DNA of 64,000 nucleotides, taken from NCBI GenBank assembly GCA_016342285.1, contig JAEINQ010000006.1, positions 62,001 to 126,000 on the forward strand, read 5' to 3'. Source of the DNA: Desulfobacterales bacterium. GTDB lineage: Bacteria > Desulfobacterota > Desulfobacteria > Desulfobacterales > JAEINQ01. The translations under genes were made by a program, and so were the position numbers. The notes below the pieces were generated by a model. The model did no database searches. It worked only from the letters and a program-made list of their open reading frames with translations, and was not told the DNA's origin. Shown here piece after piece: positions 39,229 through 48,249 of this stretch (position 1 is its first letter; every line of letters begins with the position of its first letter).

Positions 39229-39618
39229 AAGGCGATCCTCCTGGACACGGCGATGATCATCGAGCGCTTTCCATGTCAGTGGTTGGAAATCCGTCTCCCC
39301 ATGGCACCATCCTGGCAATACAGATAAAATGGCTTGGTCCGCAAGCGGTCAGGCAAAGGCGCAATCAAAGAGATATGCAAAAGATTTAATGGAAAACCGA
39401 ACGGTTGTCAACACTGGGCTGAAGTCACCAAAAGGGCAGAAAATCGAAAAAATCGGGATGGTAATGAAAAGAGAACCTGCTGTTTTCATATCAAATTGCC
39501 TAGGGAGAAGGAAGTTTTTTTGTTGCGTCTTCGATCCATTTTGAATACAGTCAAATCAATATTTGCGTTATCATTTCCGACGGATCCGCCAAAACCGTCC
39601 GAATGCCGAGGAGGACCC

Positions 39619-40041
39619 ATGGCCAGAAGACTGCTATTCGCCCTGTTAGCCGGTTGTCTGCTCTTTTTTGCGACTCAGACCCTTGCCGCTGACCCCTGCA
39701 CCGATCTGCTGCGCCGGGCCATGCGCATGGAAGGACTGACCACCGAAGAGATTGGAGGCATCTGCAAAACCGCCGCGTCGCTACAGACCGACCGGCGACC
39801 GGAAATCACGGCCGAGCAGATTGAAAAGGACATCGCCGGAAAGATGGTCAGTTCCTGGATTTTCCAGAAAAGCGAATGGCGCGACATCGACATCCTGGAA
39901 AGCAAGTACGACAAGGATCACGCCACCATCACCATCAATGTGGACACCATCCGAAACAAAACCGGAAGCTTGCGTCTTCGATACCGATGGGTCGACGGCA
40001 GATGGAAACTGCTGCGGATATTCAACATCGATTTCGATTAA
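39619..40041 (+). CDS. Secreted hypothetical protein
   Basis: Signal peptide MARRLLFALLAGCLLFFATQTLAAD; the ORF upstream of this Met looks non-coding. Confidence 0.7.
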   Translation: MARRLLFALLAGCLLFFATQTLAADPCTDLLRRAMRMEGLTTEEIGGICKTAASLQTDRRPEITAEQIEKDIAGKMVSSWIFQKSEWRDIDILESKYDKDHATITINVDTIRNKTGSLRLRYRWVDGRWKLLRIFNIDFD

Positions 40042-40053
40042 GGGAGAAAGTCC

Positions 40054-40632
40054 ATGAAACCGTTGCATCTCATCGTCGCCACGCTGGCGATCGCCATTTT
40101 CGGATTCAGCCCGCTTGCAGGGGCGGTCGATCTCAACGGAAGCAAAAAGCAGGAAATGGAACGCGCCCTGGTGGGCGACTGGCAGGTGCCTGAAAACAAG
40201 TACAAGACCACCATCACCTTCGGGTTTACCAAGCAACGGATCTTTGATTGCCAATACCAGGATCAGGACAAGGAGCCGGAGGCCTGGTCCGGTCACTGGC
40301 GGGTACGCACCGCCAACACCGGAGACGTCAAGGCCTATCTCAGTGCCCGCAGCCAGAGCGATCCGGGAAAATACATGAAGGCCGTAGTTCAAACCGGCCC
40401 CAGGATGGAAAATTTCGCCATAGAGATCACCTTTGATTTCAAGGGAGACAATTCGTGGGAATGGCAGTCGAAACTGGTCAAAGCCGACGAGGAATCCGAC
40501 GATATGGGCGAAGACGAAGAGGACTTCGAAGATGACGATGAGGACTTCGAAGACGACGATGAGGACTTTGAAGACGACGATGAGGACTTTGAAGACGACG
40601 ATGAGTACTTTGAAGATGACGAAGACACCTAA
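40054..40632 (+). CDS. Secreted hypothetical protein with acidic DEDFEDD repeat tail
   Basis: Signal peptide MKPLHLIVATLAIAIFGFSPLAGAV; 13 bp after the previous stop; C-terminal tandem repeats. Confidence 0.75.
   Translation: MKPLHLIVATLAIAIFGFSPLAGAVDLNGSKKQEMERALVGDWQVPENKYKTTITFGFTKQRIFDCQYQDQDKEPEAWSGHWRVRTANTGDVKAYLSARSQSDPGKYMKAVVQTGPRMENFAIEITFDFKGDNSWEWQSKLVKADEESDDMGEDEEDFEDDDEDFEDDDEDFEDDDEDFEDDDEYFEDDEDT
40519..40623 (+). repeat. 21-bp in-frame tandem repeat (~5 copies) encoding EDFEDDD
   Basis: gaggactty gaagaygacgat units at 40519, 40540, 40561, 40582, 40603. Confidence 0.93.
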
Positions 40633-40653
40633 AGCTGAAACAACGACTGGGGG

Positions 40654-40936
40654 TAAAGAATCCAGGCCCAAAGGACCAGTCTTTGGTTTGCCCCTGGAAG
40701 GGGGCTGTCTTGTATGCATGAAGTTCGAAGTGCCTAATCCGCTAAAAACCAGCGGACAAGAATTAAGGAATTCTGCCATGTCTTAGCTTAAAAAGAGCCG
40801 GAGCGAAGCGACTCCACCATTTTAGGCATTTCAAACTTTAGCGCATTTTAGGCATTTGCCAGCGATTCTATCGGGATAGCCAATTTACCCTGGCCACGCC
40901 CACAGGACATGGATTCCAACTGCGGATTGAAAAGCG
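40654..40936 (+). repeat. Dispersed ~290-bp intergenic repeat, copy A
   Basis: taaagaatcc...aattctgccat...ggagcgaagcgactcc...caaactttagcgcattttaggca...ccacgcccacaggacatggattccaactgcggattgaaa; parallels 46941-47241. Confidence 0.85.
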
Positions 40937-42522
40937 TGACGAAAACGGGCAATACTGAAAAGAACCAGTACGACGTCGTTCCCTACGACAGCCACCCCTT
41001 TTCCAAAACCCACCCGGAGAACCTGTGTACCATTGCCAGACTCTTCGGGCTCGCCGCGCCGGACTATCACGACGCCCGCATTCTCGAACTCGGGTGCGGC
41101 CAGGGAGGCAATCTCATCCCCCTGGCTTATAACTTACCCCAGAGCCGATGCCTCGGCATTGATCTTTCCGCCCGTCAGATCGCACCCGGACAGTGCGTGA
41201 TCGACACACTGGGCCTGACCAATATCGCCCTGAAGCAAATGTCCATCACTGACATCGGTCCGGACCTGGGCCAATTCGACTATATTATCTGCCATGGCGT
41301 CTATTCGTGGGTTCCCACCGAGGTCCGCGACAAGATCCTGGCCGTCTGTCGGGATCACCTGGCAGCGACCGGTGTGGCCTATATCAGCTACAACTGCCTG
41401 CCCGGCTGGCACATGATCCGGAGCATCCGGGACATGATGCTCTACCATGTGGCTGAATTCAACGACCCGGCCGAAAGGGCCGAGCAGGCCCGCACCATGT
41501 TGCGCTTTATTCTGGATAGCCAGGGACGGGACAATTCGGCCTACGCCGCGCACCTTGAGTCCGAACTCGACCTGCTCTCGGCTCACCGTGATGCCTATCT
41601 GCTTCACGACCATCTCGAAGAGAACAACCACCCCATTTACTTCCATCAGTTCGTCGCCGACGCCCGACGCTTCAGCCTGGACTACCTGGGAGAGACAGAC
41701 CTGCACACCATGTTCGCCGACAATCTCGGCCCGGTGGTGGCTGAAAAGATCCGAGAAATCCGGGACATCGTCAAGGCCGAACAGTATATGGATTTCATCC
41801 GCAACCGGCGCTTTCGATGCACCCTGCTTTGTCACGACACGGCCGATATTGAACGCAATCTGCACGTTGAAGGCATTGAACAGTTCCACATCACCAGCCT
41901 GGCTCGCCCCGAAGCAGAGGTTTGCGATGCGGACCTGGAAGACGGCGCACCGGTGGTCTTTACCGGCGGCGATATTTCCGTGACAATCCGCGGAAGGGTT
42001 CCCAAGACAGCCATGCTGATACTGGCCGAGCATCGACACAAGCCGCTGGACTACAACGACCTGTGTGCCGAAACCATCGCCCGCAGCGGCATCGTTCACC
42101 CCCAGTACGTCCGCGAGCAGATCAACGCTGACCTGAACCTGCTGCGGCTGATGTTTGCCGGCCTGATCCGCATCAGTGTATCGGCCGGAGACCATATCAC
42201 CGATGTTCGGGAACGGCCCATCGCCACGCGACTGGCCAGACATCAGGCATCGCTGGACGAAACGGTCACCAACCAGCAGCACCGAAGCGTGGCGCTAAAC
42301 CCCGCCGAACAGGTTCTGATCCGGTTCCTGGACGGCAGCCGAAATATCGACGCACTGGCCCGGGAGATCGACCGCCACGTGAACCGGGGAGAACTGATCC
42401 TGGAACGGGACGGACTCGAGATTGACAACCCGGCCGAACGCCTGAACGCCGCCGGTGTTCTCTGCCGTTCCATTCTGAAGGGGTTCGCCGACAAGGCGCT
42501 TTTGGTGGAGCAGGACCGATGA
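40909..42522 (+). CDS. Class I SAM methyltransferase with methyltransferase regulatory domain (alternative GTG start 40936)
   Basis: ILELGCGQGGNLIPLAYNLPQSRCLGIDLS motif I; long C-terminal extension typical of MethyTransf_Reg/PKMT-like proteins. Confidence 0.88.
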   Translation: MDSNCGLKSVTKTGNTEKNQYDVVPYDSHPFSKTHPENLCTIARLFGLAAPDYHDARILELGCGQGGNLIPLAYNLPQSRCLGIDLSARQIAPGQCVIDTLGLTNIALKQMSITDIGPDLGQFDYIICHGVYSWVPTEVRDKILAVCRDHLAATGVAYISYNCLPGWHMIRSIRDMMLYHVAEFNDPAERAEQARTMLRFILDSQGRDNSAYAAHLESELDLLSAHRDAYLLHDHLEENNHPIYFHQFVADARRFSLDYLGETDLHTMFADNLGPVVAEKIREIRDIVKAEQYMDFIRNRRFRCTLLCHDTADIERNLHVEGIEQFHITSLARPEAEVCDADLEDGAPVVFTGGDISVTIRGRVPKTAMLILAEHRHKPLDYNDLCAETIARSGIVHPQYVREQINADLNLLRLMFAGLIRISVSAGDHITDVRERPIATRLARHQASLDETVTNQQHRSVALNPAEQVLIRFLDGSRNIDALAREIDRHVNRGELILERDGLEIDNPAERLNAAGVLCRSILKGFADKALLVEQDR

Positions 42523-43769
42523 TCGCCCCCGACCGCCATGCCCCCACCACCAAGGAAGCAAGCGCCCATGCGGCCTGGGCCGAAGCCATAGGGCACTACA
42601 ACCGGTGCTGTCTGGCCGAAGCCGGTGCCGCCTTTGACCGGGCTCTGGCAGAAAACCCAGGCCATCTGGAGAGCCGGCTCGGGCTGGCAAGGGTTCTTCG
42701 GGACCAGGGACGGCTGGACCAGGCCCTGTCCTGCTGCCACAATGCCATGGCCGCGGCACCGGACAGGGCCGAGGTTTTCACTCTGACCGGCGAAGTCCTC
42801 GGGGCCATGGGCCGCGGCGACCAGGCATTGGCCTGCCTGACCCAGGCCCTTGATCTCGCCCCCCAGGCACCCGGCGTTCTTCTGGCCGTGGGACGGGCCC
42901 TGGAATCCCAAGGGGACCTGGCTTCGGCGGTGGATTTCTACGACCGCGCCGTGAAAGCGGCCGGCAACGGTGAAAACCATGTGGCAAACCGCCGGCGCGC
43001 CCTCAACCGCCTCGGTGCGGGCCTGAACCGATTGGGACAACGCGACAAGGCCATGGCCTGTTTCCAGCAGGTCCTTTCCGAGGATCCGCAAAACCCTTCG
43101 GCCCGCCACCTCTTGGCCGCGTTGCAGGGCAAAACCCCGGACAACATCCCGTCTGACTATGTAAAAACCCTGTTCGATGCCTTCTCCAGCGGATTCGACC
43201 GGCACATGACCGATGAACTCGCCTACCGGACGCCCAAACAACTTTTCGAGTTTATAGAGCAACATCTGCCCCCGGGAAAAAAACGGTTTGCCGCCGCCAT
43301 CGACCTGGGTTGCGGCACCGGCTTGTCCGGCAAAGCCTTTCGCCACCGGATCGACCATCTCACCGGCGTGGACCTGGCACCGCTGATGATTGAAAAGGCC
43401 AGGGCCAAAGGGCTCTATGATCGTCTGGCCGCGGGCGACATCGGCCAATTTCTGCTGGATGAACCGGGCTGTTACGACCTGTTCATCGCCGCCGACGTCC
43501 TGGTATACATCGGCAATCTGGTTCCGATCTTCGCCGCCTGCCACAGCCGGGCCATGCCCGGTGCGCACATGGTCTTCTCCACCGAGAGCTGCGAGAATAC
43601 GCCCTATCGCCTGATGGCCACCGGGCGCTTCGCCCACCACAGCACCTATGTCCGCGAAACGGCCAGCGCCTGCCAATGGCAGGTGACCGCCTTTAGCCGT
43701 GCCCATATCCGAAAGGAAGGCGGCGCCTGGATTCAAGGAGACCTCTTTGTGCTGACGGCGCCAGCGTAA
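42519..43769 (+). CDS. TPR repeat + methyltransferase protein (paralog 1)
   Basis: N-terminal TPRs; AIDLGCGTGLSGKAFRHRIDHLTGVDLAPLMIEKARAKGLYDRL; ATGA overlap with upstream gene. Confidence 0.9.
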   Translation: MIAPDRHAPTTKEASAHAAWAEAIGHYNRCCLAEAGAAFDRALAENPGHLESRLGLARVLRDQGRLDQALSCCHNAMAAAPDRAEVFTLTGEVLGAMGRGDQALACLTQALDLAPQAPGVLLAVGRALESQGDLASAVDFYDRAVKAAGNGENHVANRRRALNRLGAGLNRLGQRDKAMACFQQVLSEDPQNPSARHLLAALQGKTPDNIPSDYVKTLFDAFSSGFDRHMTDELAYRTPKQLFEFIEQHLPPGKKRFAAAIDLGCGTGLSGKAFRHRIDHLTGVDLAPLMIEKARAKGLYDRLAAGDIGQFLLDEPGCYDLFIAADVLVYIGNLVPIFAACHSRAMPGAHMVFSTESCENTPYRLMATGRFAHHSTYVRETASACQWQVTAFSRAHIRKEGGAWIQGDLFVLTAPA

Positions 43770-44046
43770 CCGTCGGGAGAACCCACCCGCAGGATTGCTG
43801 GACTCGGGTGGCCCCCTGCAGGGGAGCAAGATAATCAATAGCCAATGTCCAACTCCCAATTTTCAATGGCCAAGGGAGGTATTCTGCCATTTTAGGCCGT
43901 TATCATCGACGGTTGGAATTTTGGAAGAACTGCGTCGGTGTAGCCCCAATATTCCATCATTCCAGGCTTTCGCGCATACCATGCCGATCAGATCCATGAA
44001 TATGAACGCGGACGGCCGCTGACGAGAACGTTTTTGGACAAGCGCT

Positions 44047-45525
44047 ATGGGCCGAATCAAACGCAAAAAACCGAAGCAAAAGAAACACCGCGAGCAGCCG
44101 GGGGGGGTAAGGGAAAACGGTCGGCAGGCCCCTTTGGACGCCAGCGATTTCGAGGCGGCCCTGGCCCATGAACGCAACGGCGCCCTGGACCGGGCGGCGG
44201 CCGGCTACGAACGGTTTCTTAAAAACTTCCCCCAAGACCCCAACGCCTGGTTCAATCTGGGCCGGGTGCGCATGGGCCAGGGCGACCTGGACGGAGCGGC
44301 AACCGCTTTCGGCCTCGCCCTGGCCGGACGGCCCCAAGACCCAGTCTGCCATGCCACGTTGGGAAACGTCTTCCATCTTCAGGAAAAATACGATGCGGCC
44401 CTGGCCTGCTTTCACCAGGCCCGGAAACTGACGCCGGAACTGCCCGGCATTGATGCCGCCATGGCCAACACCTTACACCGCATGAACCGGCCCCAAGCGG
44501 CCATCGACGCCTTGGGCCGGGCCGTGGCCGCCGATCCGTCCAATCCGGACCTGCACCACAACCTGGGCCACACCCTTGAAAAACAGGGCCGCATCGAAGA
44601 AGCGGTGGCTGTATTTCGACGGGCCGAGACGGCCTTTCCAAAAAACCACCGCATTTCGCTCAGCCTGGGAAACCTGCTCTTTTCCCACGGACAGGCCGAC
44701 GAAGCCATCTCGGCCCTGGAAAAAGCCATTGCCCTGGCCCCCCATGACACCTATGCCCTGAGCACCCTGGCCCACAAACTGCACAAACTGGGAAGACTTC
44801 GGGAAGCCACCGCCGCCTATGCACGGATGGTCGCCGTAAACCCGGACCACCCCACGGCCGGCCACATGCTGGCGGCCCTGACCGGTCATCAGGCGGAAAA
44901 AGCACCAACAGCCTATGTAAAGACCACCTTTGACCTGATGGCCGAGCGATTCGAGGACCACCTGGTGGATGAATTGGCCTACGCCGCCCCCGCCCTTTTA
45001 AGAGGGGTGCTGGACGAAGCGGCCGGCACGGCGACCCGGTTCGATCACACCTTGGATATGGGGTGCGGCACCGGCCTATCGGGCCTGGCCTTCGGCGACA
45101 TCACCCAGCGCCTGACCGGTATTGACCTGTCTCCGGCCATGCTGGCCAAGGCCAGGGAAAAAGGGGTGTACGCCGAGCTGGTAGAGACCGACATCGTTGA
45201 CTTTCTGGATCGGGCTGAAACGGCCTTCGATCTTTTCATCGCGGTGGATGTCATGGTCTACCTGGGCAATCTGGAACCGGTGTTCGCCGCGGTCCGCCGC
45301 CGTGCCCGCCCGGGCGCCTATTGGGTATTTTCCACGGAACGCTGCACCACGGCAGACTTCACACTCACCCATTCCGGCCGCTATGCCCACAGCCGACGCT
45401 ATATTGAGCATCTGGCGTCAGGGCAGGGCTTTGGGGTGGCGCTTCACCGCCGCGACAATCTTCGCAGGGAAGGCGAAAACTGGGTCAACGGGCACTTGTT
45501 CGTGCTCCGGGTTTCCGATCCATAA
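44047..45525 (+). CDS. TPR repeat + methyltransferase protein (paralog 2)
   Basis: TPRs; TLDMGCGTGLSGLAFGDITQRLTGIDLSPAMLAKAREKGVYAEL. Confidence 0.9.
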   Translation: MGRIKRKKPKQKKHREQPGGVRENGRQAPLDASDFEAALAHERNGALDRAAAGYERFLKNFPQDPNAWFNLGRVRMGQGDLDGAATAFGLALAGRPQDPVCHATLGNVFHLQEKYDAALACFHQARKLTPELPGIDAAMANTLHRMNRPQAAIDALGRAVAADPSNPDLHHNLGHTLEKQGRIEEAVAVFRRAETAFPKNHRISLSLGNLLFSHGQADEAISALEKAIALAPHDTYALSTLAHKLHKLGRLREATAAYARMVAVNPDHPTAGHMLAALTGHQAEKAPTAYVKTTFDLMAERFEDHLVDELAYAAPALLRGVLDEAAGTATRFDHTLDMGCGTGLSGLAFGDITQRLTGIDLSPAMLAKAREKGVYAELVETDIVDFLDRAETAFDLFIAVDVMVYLGNLEPVFAAVRRRARPGAYWVFSTERCTTADFTLTHSGRYAHSRRYIEHLASGQGFGVALHRRDNLRREGENWVNGHLFVLRVSDP

Positions 45526-45665
45526 ACCGACGGGCATCGGTGAATGGATTTTAATTTGGCCTGTTAACTTTGTGCCCTTTGTGTCTTTGTGGTAAATTGC
45601 GGTTTTTTAGATGGCCATGAAATATTTGAGACGCTCATTCAGGAGACATACAAGATAAAAGGGCA

Positions 45666-46943
45666 ATGGGCCGCATGGGCCGAAACAAAAAGACGAAACA
45701 AAAAAAAACAAAAAAACGGCCTTCTGGAGCCCGTTCAAAGACCCGGAGTCTCCTGGAAGTTCGGTTCGAGACCGCCCTGGCCCACGACACGGCAGGCCGG
45801 ATCGATCAAGCCAGGGCCGCCTATGGGCGGCTCCTTGGCCGCGACCCGGGCAACGCCCAGGTCATGTATCACCTGGGCGTCCTGCTGGCACGGTCGGGAC
45901 GCCAGGCCCAGGCCCTAGAAATCCTTCAAAAGGCTGCCGAAACCGCGCCTGAAGTGGCGGCGGTCCATCTCAGCCTGGGAAACCTCTTCTACCTTCAGGG
46001 GCGCATGGAAGAAGCCCTCGGCGCGTTTGATCGTGCCCGAAACCTGGCTCCGGAGATGACCGAGGTCCATGCCGGCATGGCCAGCGTTCACCACCGGCTG
46101 CGTCAGCCGGAAGCGGCCATTCTCGCCTTGGAACGGGCCGTGGCCCTGGCTCCGACAAGGGCCGACCTGGTCACCAACCTGGCCAACACCCTGCACCGGC
46201 AGCAACGAACCGATGAGGCCGTGGCCGTGCTCCAGGCGGCGGTGGCACGGATTCCCAACAACGCCACCCTGGGACATCAACTGGCCTCCCTTTCCGGCCA
46301 GGCGACCCCAACGGCACCGGCCCAGTTCGTCCGGGAAACCTTTGACCGGCTTTCTTCGACTTTTGACCGTCATCTCAGGGACGACCTGGGCTACCGTACC
46401 CCCGAAGCCCTGCGCGATCTGCTGTCTGCCACCGTCCCCGAAAAACAGAACTTCGCCCGCATGGTAGACCTTGGATGCGGCACGGGGCTTTCAGGCGAGG
46501 CCTTCCAGTCTTTGGCCCGGCACATCACCGGCATCGACCTGTCGGAAAAGATGCTGGCCCTGGCCCGTGACAAGGGCGTTTACCATGAGCTGCACTGCAG
46601 CGGCATCGTGGAAGCGCTTTGGGAGCAGTCGCCCCCCTTTGATCTGTTCGTGGCCGCCGATGTGCTGGTCTACATGGGCGACCTATCTCCCTTGTTCCAG
46701 GCGATCCGCCAACGCAGTGCCCCCGGCGCCCTGTTTCTCTTTTCCACGGAATCCGGCACAAAAAAAGACTGGACGTTGCAGACCACGGGCCGATACGCTC
46801 ATCATTTGGCCTATGTTCAGCGGTTGTGCCAAAATGTGGGATTTGACCTTTTGGCCCACCGGCAGGAAACGCTTCGCAAGGAAAAAGGAGCCTGGGTCAT
46901 GGGAGATCTCTTCATGGTTCGACGGAAAGAGGCCGCGCAGTAA
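45666..46943 (+). CDS. TPR repeat + methyltransferase protein (paralog 3)
   Basis: TPRs; MVDLGCGTGLSGEAFQSLARHITGIDLSEKMLALARDKGVYHEL. Confidence 0.9.
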   Translation: MGRMGRNKKTKQKKTKKRPSGARSKTRSLLEVRFETALAHDTAGRIDQARAAYGRLLGRDPGNAQVMYHLGVLLARSGRQAQALEILQKAAETAPEVAAVHLSLGNLFYLQGRMEEALGAFDRARNLAPEMTEVHAGMASVHHRLRQPEAAILALERAVALAPTRADLVTNLANTLHRQQRTDEAVAVLQAAVARIPNNATLGHQLASLSGQATPTAPAQFVRETFDRLSSTFDRHLRDDLGYRTPEALRDLLSATVPEKQNFARMVDLGCGTGLSGEAFQSLARHITGIDLSEKMLALARDKGVYHELHCSGIVEALWEQSPPFDLFVAADVLVYMGDLSPLFQAIRQRSAPGALFLFSTESGTKKDWTLQTTGRYAHHLAYVQRLCQNVGFDLLAHRQETLRKEKGAWVMGDLFMVRRKEAAQ

Positions 46944-47241
46944 AGAATCCACACCCAGAGGACGTGGCCTCGGATTACCCCTAAAAAAAGGCTGCTGTCG
47001 GGTGTTTGAAGTTCGAAGTGCCTAAAGTGCCTAAAATGCCTAAAATTAAGGAATTCTGCCATATTTTAGCTGAAAAGAGATGGAGCGAAGCGACTCCTCA
47101 ACTCTTGTCCGCCTTTCCTTTTGGCGGATTAGGCATTTTAAACTTTAGCGCATTTTAGGCACTTGCCGCCAATCTTACTGGCATAACCAATTGACTCTGA
47201 CCACGCCCGCAAGACGTGAATTCCAGCTGCAAATTGAAAGG
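46941..47241 (+). repeat. Dispersed ~290-bp intergenic repeat, copy B
   Basis: taaagaatccacacccagagg...ggaattctgccat...ggagcgaagcgactcc...aaactttagcgcattttaggca...gaattccagctgcaaattgaaa; same orientation as copy A. Confidence 0.85.
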
Positions 47242-47246
47242 TCCAT

Positions 47247-48137
47247 ATGCCCATGAGATTTGTCAAACGACCCCTGATTGTTCTGCTGGCGTCAGCCGCC
47301 GTGGTGCTGGCCGCAGCCGGCTCGGCCTCGGCCTTAATGCAACTGGGCGATTCGGCCCCGGCCCTGGAAATCTCCCAGTGGGTTCAAGGCAAGCCGGCTG
47401 ACCTGGCCACCGGCCGGGAAACGGCCATCCAGCTCATCGAATTCTGGGCGCCGGACTGCCCCCACTGCCGCGACAGCGTGCCCCTGCTCAACGACCTTCA
47501 TAAGACCTACGGCAGTCAGGTGGCGGTAATCGGCATCACCGACGCCGAACCGGCGCCGGTCCGCGCCTTTCTCTCGGGGACCGAGGAACCGGTGATCTAT
47601 GGCATCGCATTGGATGATGCCGGTAAAACGAAAATCGCTTACATGGAGGGGTTCGGCATCAGCGGCGTCCCCCACGCCTTTTTGGTGGACCGCCGGGGCC
47701 GCGTCGCCTGGCAGGGCCACCCCATGGACGGTCTGGCCGAGGCTCTGGAGCAAATGATCGTCGGCACCTACGACATGGAGCAACAGGCCCTTCGGGCCAC
47801 GGCCGACAAACTGCTTGGTGTCTACGTCTATCTGGCTGAACAGACCCGGGAGAGCGATCTACTTCAACAGGTGGGGAAACGGATCCTGGCCTGCGCCCGG
47901 CGCGATGCCGGGCTGCTCCACCGGTTGGCCCAAGAGATCGCGTTTAACAAAAGCATCCGCAATCCCGACCTGGCCCTGGCGCTTCGGGCAGCCGAACAGG
48001 CTTTCCGGATCGACGGCTCGGACCCGGAACTGGCAAAAACCCGCGAGGATCTCTTGCGGCGACTGGGGAATCAAGCCGAAGGCCGAACCGAGGCCGCAAC
48101 AAACGGCGATAGAGGCAGAAATCCGCACCAAAATTGA
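47247..48137 (+). CDS. TlpA-like thioredoxin-fold protein, exported
   Basis: N-terminal hydrophobic signal; IQLIEFWAPDCPHCRDSVPLLNDLH (CPHC) and GVPHAFLVDRRGRVAWQGHP. Confidence 0.88.
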   Translation: MPMRFVKRPLIVLLASAAVVLAAAGSASALMQLGDSAPALEISQWVQGKPADLATGRETAIQLIEFWAPDCPHCRDSVPLLNDLHKTYGSQVAVIGITDAEPAPVRAFLSGTEEPVIYGIALDDAGKTKIAYMEGFGISGVPHAFLVDRRGRVAWQGHPMDGLAEALEQMIVGTYDMEQQALRATADKLLGVYVYLAEQTRESDLLQQVGKRILACARRDAGLLHRLAQEIAFNKSIRNPDLALALRAAEQAFRIDGSDPELAKTREDLLRRLGNQAEGRTEAATNGDRGRNPHQN

Positions 48138-48249
48138 CAGGTCGAAGCAATCGGCGTTGGAACTCGAAGCAAATCCTGAACCGGCATGCGACAGAGATGA
48201 CCCAAACCCGAAGGGCGAATTCAATGAAAAAAGCAACGGTGGACAGGGG

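Noticed and set aside
40389-40628. Minus-strand poly-Ser ORF (SSSSSKSSSSSSK...)
   Set aside because: Antisense of the EDFEDDD repeat; not an independent gene
42243-43859. 538-aa minus-strand ORF opposite the first TPR-methyltransferase
   Set aside because: Shadow ORF; the opposite strand encodes clear TPR and SAM-binding motifs
46941-47241. Insertion sequence at the repeats flanking the methyltransferase cluster
   Set aside because: No transposase ORF or clear terminal inverted repeats; kept as a dispersed repeat only
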